A stretch of DNA of 52,668 nucleotides, taken from the NCBI RefSeq assembly GCF_025961575.1, contig NZ_JAOQNX010000034.1, forward strand, positions 1 to 52,668. The letters are read 5' to 3'. Source of the stretch: Rhodoblastus acidophilus (GTDB taxonomy: Bacteria > Pseudomonadota > Alphaproteobacteria > Rhizobiales > Beijerinckiaceae). The position numbers were made by a program, and so were the translations under genes. Positions 8,241-16,170 of the stretch are shown here, piece by piece (the first letter of the stretch is position 1; each line of letters opens with the position of its first letter). The notes beneath the pieces were generated by a model. It made no database searches. It was not told the DNA's origin and saw nothing but the letters and a program-made list of their open reading frames with translations.

Positions 8241-9956
8241 ATGATGCTTTCTGCCGTCGCCAACTTCCGCATTTTCACCAAAATCACGCTCGGCGTCGCC
8301 TCCGTACTCGTCTTGCTCGCCGCAGCGTCGACATGGACTTACATTTCGATGTCCCGCCTGGACCAGTTGTTCGCCGAGTATCGTGATAGGGCGGAGATAA
8401 TCACGCTGGGCGACAAGCTTCTCCAGGACATGAACTCCTACGGCTTTATCGCTGAGACTTATGCGCGCACAGGGGACGAGAAGCTACTCGACAAGTCTTC
8501 CGAAATTAGCGGCGCCGTCAACGACGAGGTTGCAAGCTTGCGCAAGGCCATCCACAAGGCCGACCGAATTTCGCTCCTCGACCGGGCGGACCAAAAAAAT
8601 CAAGAATTGGCCCAGCAGGTTTCAAACGTGTTGGAGGCGTGGGGCGAGTTGAAAGGCGGTCGCAGCCATTCCACCGCAGGTGCAATCGATGCCAGTCCAA
8701 TAGAAGCTCTCGCCGCGACGATATCTCGTCAGAGCGAGGAACTGAGCGAAGACGCGTCGGCTCTCGTCGCTGGTCTGCGCGCGGACCAGGCCGAGATCAC
8801 CGACACGACTGCTGCGCTGATCCGCGGCAACTTGCGAGACATCCTCCTCGCCTTGAGCCTTGGAATTGGCGTAGGGCTCATTATCGCCTTCGGCGTCGCG
8901 CGCACCATTTCTAAGCCGATTACGGCGATGACGGCGATCATGGACCTGCTGGCGAACGGCAACGCCGTGCCGTCCATCCCGTACACCGAACGCACTGAGG
9001 AGCTCGGCAAGATGGCGCGCGCCGTCGCCGTGTTCCAACGGAATCTCGAAGAGAACGCGGGGCTTCGCCAGCAGAACCTCGAAAGAGAGGAGCAAGCGAG
9101 GCAAGCGCAGCGCGCACAAGCCATTGCGCTCAGCGATCGCTTTGAAAAGGCGGTGGGCGGCGTCGTCAGCGCCATCGGAACGGCGGCTCAACAGCTCCGC
9201 TCGTCAGTGGAATCCCTTTTACGGTCGACCGAAGAAAGCGCGGCGCAGGCGACGTCTGTGGCCGCCGCCACCCAGGCGGCGTCCGCCAAGGTCCATGCTA
9301 TGGCGGCGGCGGCTGAACAATTGAGCGCGTCGATCGCGGAGATTGCGGAGCAGTTCTCCCAGGCGCAGGCGGCGTCGGCCGCCGCCGCCCGGGAGGCGGA
9401 GCAAAGCCGCAGTCAGATCGACGCCATGAGCGCCGCCGCGGATGAAATCGGCGGCATCACCCGACTCATCAGCGAAATTGCGGAGCAGACCAACATGTTG
9501 GCTTTGAACGCCACGATTGAGGCGGCGCGCGCCGGCGAAGCTGGCCGCGGGTTCGCGGTCGTTGCGCAGGAGGTCAAGACGCTTGCCGCCCAGACCGGCG
9601 CCGCGACGGAATCGATCGGCAATCAAATGAGCTCTATGCAGCGCGCGACTCAGACCGCCGCTCGATCAATGTGCGCCATAGCCGAAACAACGGAGACGGC
9701 CAACAGCCTTGCGACGAGCATCGCCGTGGTGGTCGAGCAGCAGAGCGCCGCGACGCAAGAAATCGCCGTCAACGCGACGCAGACTTCGACGGATGTTGGG
9801 GCCATCGCCCTCAACATCGCCAGCGTCGAGAAGGCCGCGACGACGTCCCGCGATGCGTGTGGGCAGCTGTTGTCTGCCGCCGAGGCTTTGTCCGCGCAGG
9901 CCGATCGACTCGATCAGGAAATGCAGTCAGTGCTCTTACACCTGCGCGCGGCATGA
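8241..9956 (+). CDS. Methyl-accepting chemotaxis protein, transmembrane
   Basis: A 571-aa chemoreceptor with classical layout: membrane segment 1 at about 13-35, a periplasmic four-helix-type sensor to about 195, membrane segment 2 ([19 protein letters not shown]), a HAMP domain from [11 protein letters not shown], then a long cytoplasmic signalling coiled coil. The adaptor/kinase-binding tip is clear: [20 protein letters not shown] and [12 protein letters not shown]. The ligand cannot be read from the sensor. No CheR tether is visible at the C-terminus (LHLRAA). A decayed MCP fragment about 1 kb downstream (11021-11137) suggests this receptor type was once more numerous here. Confidence 0.95.
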   Translation: MMLSAVANFRIFTKITLGVASVLVLLAAASTWTYISMSRLDQLFAEYRDRAEIITLGDKLLQDMNSYGFIAETYARTGDEKLLDKSSEISGAVNDEVASLRKAIHKADRISLLDRADQKNQELAQQVSNVLEAWGELKGGRSHSTAGAIDASPIEALAATISRQSEELSEDASALVAGLRADQAEITDTTAALIRGNLRDILLALSLGIGVGLIIAFGVARTISKPITAMTAIMDLLANGNAVPSIPYTERTEELGKMARAVAVFQRNLEENAGLRQQNLEREEQARQAQRAQAIALSDRFEKAVGGVVSAIGTAAQQLRSSVESLLRSTEESAAQATSVAAATQAASAKVHAMAAAAEQLSASIAEIAEQFSQAQAASAAAAREAEQSRSQIDAMSAAADEIGGITRLISEIAEQTNMLALNATIEAARAGEAGRGFAVVAQEVKTLAAQTGAATESIGNQMSSMQRATQTAARSMCAIAETTETANSLATSIAVVVEQQSAATQEIAVNATQTSTDVGAIALNIASVEKAATTSRDACGQLLSAAEALSAQADRLDQEMQSVLLHLRAA

Positions 9957-10434
9957 AGGTGCGCGCCATTCCAGGCATGCATCCTGGGTCCCTTGCGTTG
10001 AGCGGCCGGGCAGCCAGCCAAGAGCGGGCGCGTCCAAGTTGGGCGCGGTCGGCTCTCATGGCATCTGAAGGCGTTTGACTCGACGGACCTCCTCGCTTTG
10101 TTCTCAAGTACGCTTCCTCGAAGTCCGCCATCGCCAATCGGCTGTCTGCCCCCACCGCCGAAAGCCCGTGGCTCCCGTCGATCGCAACAGTTAAAGCAAA
10201 GCTCACAGCTGCACTGAAAAACCCCGTCGGGATGTCCAAACCGCGTACGAACTTGATCTCCCGTGATGCAACTGGTCGGCAGCTCTTAAGTTCACCAACA
10301 GTTCACTCTGTCTCACCAAACCCGTTGAATGCCCTTAGGTAATGATTTTCACGTTTGCTGACAATTAAGGCTCTCCGTGCAATAAAAACAACGCTGTATG
10401 CTACAACGCTTTCAATCTCGCGTTGGAGGGTAAA
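9957..10434. other. Intergenic stretch without a supported gene
   Basis: About 480 bases after the MCP gene. A reverse-strand frame here overlaps the MCP end and has no family resemblance. The last 100 bases are AT-richer and probably carry the promoter of the next small gene. Confidence 0.45.
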
Positions 10435-10608
10435 ATGAAGTATCATAATTTTGCGATGGCCATCGGTGCAGTCTCTTGCGCATTTATGCTTCAGGGCTTC
10501 ATCGGAGTCAGTGGAGACATGATTTACGCTCCGACTAAGGCCAAAGCGCCAGGCTATGTCGTTACAACAACGCCGGCCGCGGCGCATAAATACGTCCGAC
10601 GGACCTAA
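10435..10608 (+). CDS. Small secreted hypothetical protein, 57 aa
   Basis: ATG at 10435 follows TTGGAGGG, a good ribosome binding site, and is preferred to the in-frame ATG-like start 12 bases earlier. Residues 3-25 form a hydrophobic signal segment (NFAMAIGAVSCAFMLQGF), after which a short mature part ends in YVVTTTPAAAHKYVRRT. Probably exported; function unknown. Real-gene status rests on the ribosome site and signal peptide. Confidence 0.6.
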   Translation: MKYHNFAMAIGAVSCAFMLQGFIGVSGDMIYAPTKAKAPGYVVTTTPAAAHKYVRRT

Positions 10609-10785
10609 CGGTGGGTATCTCATGCCTCGGCGAGACGATGGCGCGCACGGCTCTGCGAAGCCGCCGAAGTCATTGTCAGGCGTAATGAGATTTTCGGCGC
10701 TGAAGCGTGGAAGATCATGGCCATGAACGCGATCTGACAGTTTCCCGACGGATATGCCGCGAGAGCGTGGACGATGTTCGTCGCC

Positions 10786-10882
10786 ATCCTTCATCGACGA
10801 TCACCGGCAAGCCCATAAGGTCGAGCCGATCGGCAAGGTCTTGCCGATCGGCCCTTCCACTTATCACGCCCATGCCGCCATG
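10786..10882 (+). mobile_element. IS3-family OrfB N-terminal scrap
   Basis: The plus frame reads FIDDHR...VEPIGKVLPIGPSTYHAHAA, the conserved N-terminal piece of IS3-family OrfB transposases (FIDDHR, VEPICKVL.IAPSTY). Nothing of the catalytic DDE domain follows. Only about 32 codons remain. Confidence 0.75.
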
Positions 10883-11020
10883 GCTCCTCTCGGTTGGCAA
10901 GATCGGCAAGCTACACATCGCTTTGACCCGAGGCGGCCGCACTGAAAACGCCCTGTTACTGGCCCTCGTGTCGCACCGCGACTCCGCTGAAGCCCTAATC
11001 GATTGCAAGCGATTGCTCGA

Positions 11021-11137
11021 ATCGTGACGGCCCAGATCGCAGGCCAGATCGGCGACATCCAGACCACGGCGCAGCGCGCGGCGCAGAACATTTCGGCCAT
11101 CGTGCGCACCACCGACGAGACCAACCGCGTGGCGTAA
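11021..11137 (+). pseudogene. Methyl-accepting chemotaxis protein fragment
   Basis: A frame ending at the TAA at 11135-11137 reads TAQIAGQIGDIQTTAQRAA and then ISAIVRTTDETNRVA. This matches the descending helix of an MCP signalling domain just after the hairpin tip (the I..QI..IQ...A...I..I..T....N.VA pattern). No upstream or downstream MCP sequence is in frame. It is a relic of a lost chemoreceptor gene. Confidence 0.7.
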
Positions 11138-11804
11138 TACATCCTGTGACTGCGTCCGCGGCCATTGGCGGTTCGCCTCCAGCACGAGCCGGGAATGTCG
11201 CCCGGCTGCGCCGTTCAGGAGAAAGCGTCGGCGTCATCGCGTGGTGATGAGGCGCTATGGCCTAACGAACGGTTTCGACAATCGCCATTCTTTCGGACCG
11301 TTCCTTCCGAGCGCGCGCTCGATTCGGCCGACGTCGTCATTGTGGCAGTAGATTGCTTCGAAGCCAGGCATGCAAGCGGCGGCAAGTTCCGCCAGAGATC
11401 CGCGCCAGACATGGCGCCTGCGGCGGCGCAAGTCACAAAGCCGCGGGCATCGTGTTCGCTGACTACAATTTTCCAGCCTATCGAATGATGGGCTCCCATC
11501 GAGGAGCGGGCTCGCCAAGCGCGCGAGATGCTCAAGGAGCTTGATCCGAAACGGCCATTGCCTCCATTGCTGTAGTTCGTGCAATCGGCGACGTAGCGTC
11601 TTGGTGACATTCTGTTTAGCCTCAGTTGCGGCATTGCGACGCCTAAATTTTATCCATGGAGCATATCTCAACTGAAAAGTTTTGAAACCCAGCGGGGTTC
11701 ACGAAGTTTTCAATACGCAGTTATTTGCCTTGGACCGATCGTCAATTCCTCGCCATAAGACGCGGCGGAACTTTGGCGAGAAGTCAATTTAGAGGTCGAA
11801 CACA
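11138..11804. other. Decayed stretch, no supported gene
   Basis: About 670 bases between the MCP relic and the small membrane-peptide ORF. A reverse-strand frame around 11255-11400 contains a fairly protein-like piece (MPGFEAIYCHNDDVGRIERA), but upstream of it the frame becomes arginine/cysteine-rich and unconvincing. It may be the end of a lost gene. Confidence 0.4.
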
Positions 11805-11945
11805 ATGAATGATGGGAGAGAAAATAATAAGGGGCTAGCTTTAGGCGTGGGTGCTGTGCTGCTGTTCTTGGCAGCTGTGGTCACGTACCTTTACTGCGTT
11901 TGGAAAATGATGGACTTTTTGTACGCGCTTCTGCACCGTTGGTGA
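11805..11945 (+). CDS. Putative small membrane peptide, 46 aa
   Basis: ATG at 11805 follows an AGAGG-containing site about 8 bases upstream. The product has a polar N-terminus (MNDGRENNKG), one clean hydrophobic segment (LALGVGAVLLFLAAVVTYLY) and a short aromatic tail ending in LLHRW. Composition and layout fit a single-pass inner-membrane peptide. No family is recognised. The upstream 100 bases are AT-rich, consistent with a promoter. Confidence 0.45.
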   Translation: MNDGRENNKGLALGVGAVLLFLAAVVTYLYCVWKMMDFLYALLHRW

Positions 11946-12016
11946 TAGATGCCCACTTCAGCGTCCGGCAAGCGTCCGGCGCACTGGAGGAGTTGCCGTC
12001 TTCGCATGAAACTAGG

Positions 12017-15000
12017 TCAAGAAGCTTTCCGATTCGAGATCATTGTCGCGATTTTCCGGCGCAACTCCTCGTCCGATACAGGTTTATGGAGCAATTCGAA
12101 GCCGCTCGACAGGATTTCTCGAATCTGGTCGATCGCGGTGTCTCCCGTCAGAATCAATGTCGGGATCGCGCGACCCGCGCGCCGCCTGATTTCCGTCGCC
12201 GTCTGGACGCCGCTCAATGCGTGATCGATCCGTTGATCGGAGACGATGCCGTCGATGGTCCAATCAAGTTGCGCCGCTCTTTCCAAGGCCTCCTTGCCGC
12301 TCGCGGCTGCGATTGTGTCGTAACCCCATGTCTGCGCCATGTCGGCGATGCATTCGCGCAGGACCGAGTTGTCCTCGACGACGAGAAGGCGTCCGCCCGC
12401 ATCTTGGATTTCGAGTGCAGCTTCACCGTGAGCAGCTTCGGCGTCAGTTCTACGGGGGAGATCGAGAGAAAAACGCGAACCGCGGCCGAGCCGCGAGGCC
12501 ATGTCGATCCTGGCGTCGAGAAGCGTCGCCAGCCGCGCCACGATGGCGAGGCCAAGCCCGAGGCCCAGGCCGAGGTCGCGGCCGGGATTGTCGACCTGGA
12601 CAAACTCTTCAAAAATGTCGGCTTGACGATCCTCCGGGATGCCGATGCCGGTGTCGATGATTTCCAAACTTACGCGCGGACCGCGCGGCCGCGCCCCGAT
12701 CAGGATCTTGCCTTCGTGGGTATAGCGCAGCGCGTTTTCGATGAGGTTGCGCGCGGCCCGCTCCAGAAGCGAGCGATCGGCCCATACGCGCAACCGACAG
12801 GGCGCCTGGCGCAACTCAAGGCCCTTGGCCTTTGCCTTCACGACATATTCGGCGGCGAGCCGATCGAGCAAATCCCCGACGTCGACCACTTCGGGCGCCG
12901 CATCGACAACGCCGGCGTCGAGGCGCGACATGTCGAGAATTGCAGTCAGGAGACCGTTCAGGCCGCTCAGGGCCTGTTTCATCCTCTGGGCGGTTTCGGC
13001 CGCGTTCGGAACGCTTGCGACCTGCCGTTCGATGATCGACAGCAGCAGGACCAGGGACTGAACCGGCTGGCGGAGGTCATGACTGGCCGAAGCGAGGAAT
13101 TTGGACTTGGATTGATTAGCGCGCTCCGCCTCGGCGCGCGCCGCGGCCATCGCCCGCTCCGCAGCTTTTTGCTGCTCGATGTCTCGGAAATAGACGGAGG
13201 CGCCGCCTCCATGCGACGGATAGACGCTGAACGTCACCCACCGTTTCATCGCGGGCGAGACCGTCTCGAACTGCACCGCGCGGCTTTCTGCAACGGCCCC
13301 CTGAAAATCCGTCCGGATATCCGCGTCGAAAATGGCGGGAAAAACCTCGAACAGCCGCCGTCCCAGAACCTCGTCCGACCTCTTGCCAAGCATGTCTTCC
13401 GCGCGGCGGTTGAAGTAGGAGAACCGCGATTGCGGGTCCAACGCGAAGAACCCATCGCCGATGCTGGCGAGGATTTCGTCGGCTTTGGCGTTCGCGGCTT
13501 CGAGCGCGCTCTGTTTTTCGACGATCGAGGTCACGTCGAGCAGTGTGACGAAGACCTTGGTGAGCCGGCCATTCCGGTCAAGTTCGGAATTCGCGACGCT
13601 CTCAACCCAGCGCGTAAGGTGGTCGTCTCCGAGAACTCTGAAACGGCTCTTGCCGCCGACGCCTGAGAAAATGTCGTCAAACATGGCCGATACGGTGGTC
13701 CGGTCGGCTTCTACGGCGCGCCCTGTCAGGCCCATCCGCGCGCCCTGCAAGGTTCCGCCGCCCCGCGGCGTGCTCGGCTTGTATCCCATGACTTTTTCGA
13801 AGTTTTCGGCCAACTCGACCCGATTGTTCTTGAGGTCGAATTGGAGATAGGTCAGGCGGGCCGCGTCCGCGGCGTGCCGCAAACGTCCTCGGCTCAGGCG
13901 CAACGCGGTGTCAGCGCGCCTGATTTCGGTCACGTCGAGGTTCGTGCCGACGCATGTCTCGATTGCGCCGCCCGCGCTCTGCCGCGCCTTCTCGACCATT
14001 TCGATGACGCGGATCTCATTGTCGCTTGGTCGCCGTATGCGGAATTCACGGCGACTGACGCCGCCGCGGCGCAGCAGCGTCCGCAACAGCATCTCCTGCT
14101 GTCGCAGGTCCTCCGGCAGCACGACTGCGGCCCACGCATCGTAGGACACAATTCCGTCCGGCGTCGGCTCCATGCCATAGATCTTGAACATCTGGGCGTC
14201 CCAGATGGCGAGATTGGTTTTGACGCTCCATTCCCAGACGCCGACGCACGTCGTTTCCGTCGCCAGTTCGGCGCGCTGCTGCGCGGCGCGCAAGCGCGCT
14301 TCATCACTTCGTCTTTCGGTGAAGTCGCGAATGATCTTAGACGCGGCGACTATGGCCCCTTGTCCGTCGCGGACGGGCGAGATCGTGAGCGAGACATCAA
14401 TCAGGCGCCCGTCTTTCGCAACGCGTCGAGTCTCATAATGCTCGACGCGCTCGCCTTTCTTGAGCCGATCGATGATTTCGCCTTCCTCGCCCAAGCGGTC
14501 CGCGGGCAGAAGCGGTGTGGTGGATCGCCCGACGATCTCGGCGGCGCTATAGCCGAAAAGGCGCGTGGCGGCCGCATTCCAGCTCAAAATTATCCCGTCC
14601 AAGTTCAAGCTCAGGATCGCGTCATCTGAGGTTTCGACGATCGATGCGAGATGTGATTTGAGTGACTGCGTCTCGGTCGCGGCAAGCTCCCGGACATGAC
14701 CGCGAACGAAGGCGTCGGTCAGGCAGACGATGACACCGCCAAGGACCAGGAAAAATCCAAGTCCGATCCAGTCGGCCGCATCTCGCAACGGAATGAAAGC
14801 GAAATGAATGACGCTGGCGGACAGCACAACGGCGGTGACGCCGGCGGGCGCCCCGCCGATCAAAGCGGCGAGCATCACGACTGGCCAAAATGTCAGGTAG
14901 GCGGCCCGCTCGGAGTGGGGACCAAGCAAAGCTAGGCGCAGGAGCGCGCCCGCGGCGACGAGCGCCGCGCCCAAGATAATGGTTAGGGGCCACGAAGCTC

Positions 15001-15106
15001 CCGCACGCAAGGCGACGACCGAATTCAAGCCACGCTCTAATGCGGGCGGAAGACGTCCCCCCTTTCCGCCATTGGAGCCATTAGCGGCAGTTCCGTCTTG
15101 CGACAT
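12017..15106 (-). CDS. Membrane hybrid sensor histidine kinase (DUF4118-PAS4-HK-REC)
   Basis: A 1029-aa kinase. Residues about 38-132 hold four membrane segments resembling the KdpD-type DUF4118 module. PAS domains follow at about 150-265, 280-395, 405-530 and 540-645. The HisKA domain has SHDLRQPVQS with the phospho-accepting H676. The ATPase domain has N (NLIENALRYT), G1 (DTGIGIP) and G2 (GLGLGLGLAIVARL) boxes. A C-terminal receiver (LLVVEDNS...SDQRI...LTGD...HKPV) keeps its Asp and Lys. From about residue 405 to the end it is paralogous to the kinase at 16171-18933, while the sensory front ends differ. It appears monocistronic; the output partner is not visible. The ATG at 15106 has no obvious competitor. 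Confidence 0.93.
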   Translation of the reverse strand: MSQDGTAANGSNGGKGGRLPPALERGLNSVVALRAGASWPLTIILGAALVAAGALLRLALLGPHSERAAYLTFWPVVMLAALIGGAPAGVTAVVLSASVIHFAFIPLRDAADWIGLGFFLVLGGVIVCLTDAFVRGHVRELAATETQSLKSHLASIVETSDDAILSLNLDGIILSWNAAATRLFGYSAAEIVGRSTTPLLPADRLGEEGEIIDRLKKGERVEHYETRRVAKDGRLIDVSLTISPVRDGQGAIVAASKIIRDFTERRSDEARLRAAQQRAELATETTCVGVWEWSVKTNLAIWDAQMFKIYGMEPTPDGIVSYDAWAAVVLPEDLRQQEMLLRTLLRRGGVSRREFRIRRPSDNEIRVIEMVEKARQSAGGAIETCVGTNLDVTEIRRADTALRLSRGRLRHAADAARLTYLQFDLKNNRVELAENFEKVMGYKPSTPRGGGTLQGARMGLTGRAVEADRTTVSAMFDDIFSGVGGKSRFRVLGDDHLTRWVESVANSELDRNGRLTKVFVTLLDVTSIVEKQSALEAANAKADEILASIGDGFFALDPQSRFSYFNRRAEDMLGKRSDEVLGRRLFEVFPAIFDADIRTDFQGAVAESRAVQFETVSPAMKRWVTFSVYPSHGGGASVYFRDIEQQKAAERAMAAARAEAERANQSKSKFLASASHDLRQPVQSLVLLLSIIERQVASVPNAAETAQRMKQALSGLNGLLTAILDMSRLDAGVVDAAPEVVDVGDLLDRLAAEYVVKAKAKGLELRQAPCRLRVWADRSLLERAARNLIENALRYTHEGKILIGARPRGPRVSLEIIDTGIGIPEDRQADIFEEFVQVDNPGRDLGLGLGLGLAIVARLATLLDARIDMASRLGRGSRFSLDLPRRTDAEAAHGEAALEIQDAGGRLLVVEDNSVLRECIADMAQTWGYDTIAAASGKEALERAAQLDWTIDGIVSDQRIDHALSGVQTATEIRRRAGRAIPTLILTGDTAIDQIREILSSGFELLHKPVSDEELRRKIATMISNRKAS

Positions 15107-15538
15107 GCAATGCCCCGTGTGCTGAGCCCTGCCGGGTCAGGAGTGAGATTAATTTTCTCGTTTCGAAGCGACCCGTCAACGCCATAAGCGCCATAGGGCC
15201 ATGACAAGCCTCGTCTTTCGACGTTTCGTCGGAAAAAGCGGCGGCAAGTTGTCCGAGCCGCCGTCACCTGCTTCGTCGACACGGACGGCGCATTTATCTT
15301 CCCATTTTCGTAATCGAAAGCGCGGTTGCTATCCGCGCCCAAGGTCAACATCGCGCCGATGATATTGGGGACTTTTCCGTCTGCTTGGAGTTTGAGTCGC
15401 ATGGGAATGCCCGGGCGCTAAGGGCAAAGCCATGTCAGACGTCGCAGGAAGAACTCGCGATCTCGGGAAGAGCACAACCGATACCACTCCACCCCCGCGA
15501 GCTAGCCAAAGCGAGAGAACACAGGGAGGATGACGACC
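15107..15538. other. Divergent intergenic region
   Basis: About 430 bases between the kinase start and the secreted hypothetical gene. I see no supported gene. It should contain the two divergent promoters. Confidence 0.5.
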
Positions 15539-16078
15539 GTGAGAACGGCACTGATCAAAATGCTTTCGGCCGCTGTGGCGATGGCGCTCGCGACGGCCGC
15601 TGTCGCCCAGCAGCAAAAGCTTAGCGACGCCGATTACATGGCGAAGGCGATGTCGGCCGCGCCCGAGACGGTGGCGAAAGGGGCGACCATCGCCGCCATG
15701 GAGGGCGGCAAAATGCGCACGCTTCAAAAGGGCTCCAACGAGTGGACCTGCATGATCATGCCCGACGGCGTGCCGATGTGCACGGACCCGGCCGGAATGG
15801 AATGGGTGCATGCGCTGGTCACCAAAACTACGCCGCCTGACAAGGTCGGCTTCATGTATATGCTCACCGGCGACAACGGGACCAGCAATGTCGCTCCCGG
15901 CGCCGAGCGGCCGACCCCGGACAATCATTGGGTCAAGACGGGGCCGCACGTCATGCTCCTGGGCGCGGGCGTGAAGGCGATGGCCGGCTATCAGCGCACG
16001 CTCGACCCGGACCCGACCAAGCCCTACGTCATGTGGGCGGATACGCCGTACGAACACCTGATGATCCCCGTGAAATGA
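15539..16078 (+). CDS. Conserved-type secreted hypothetical protein
   Basis: A 179-aa protein with a signal peptide (LIKMLSAAVAMALATAAVAQ). The mature part contains MIMPDGVPMCTDPAGMEWVHA and ends in PYEHLMIPVK. The two Cys/Met-rich segments and the absence of membrane segments suggest a soluble periplasmic protein; I do not know its function. GTG at 15539 is favoured because GGGAGG lies 8 bases upstream, while the ATG at 15530 would touch that site. It is transcribed towards the 16171 kinase. Confidence 0.8.
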   Translation: MRTALIKMLSAAVAMALATAAVAQQQKLSDADYMAKAMSAAPETVAKGATIAAMEGGKMRTLQKGSNEWTCMIMPDGVPMCTDPAGMEWVHALVTKTTPPDKVGFMYMLTGDNGTSNVAPGAERPTPDNHWVKTGPHVMLLGAGVKAMAGYQRTLDPDPTKPYVMWADTPYEHLMIPVK

Positions 16079-16170
16079 AAGAGGGCGGCTACCGGCGGGC
16101 GTGATCAACGGGACCAACCACGACGGGTGCGGAAGGATTTTCGCCCCCAGCTGGAAATCATCGCCCGCCG

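Noticed and set aside
10825-10852. Perfect 13-bp inverted repeat GCCGATCGGCAAG / CTTGCCGATCGGC with a 2-base loop
   Set aside because: It lies inside the IS3 OrfB scrap and arises from its codons (EPIGKVLPIG). No T-run follows, so I do not call a terminator or operator.
11900-13666. A 588-codon plus-strand open frame
   Set aside because: Antisense to the 1029-residue hybrid kinase; no motifs. Only the separate 46-codon frame just upstream was kept.
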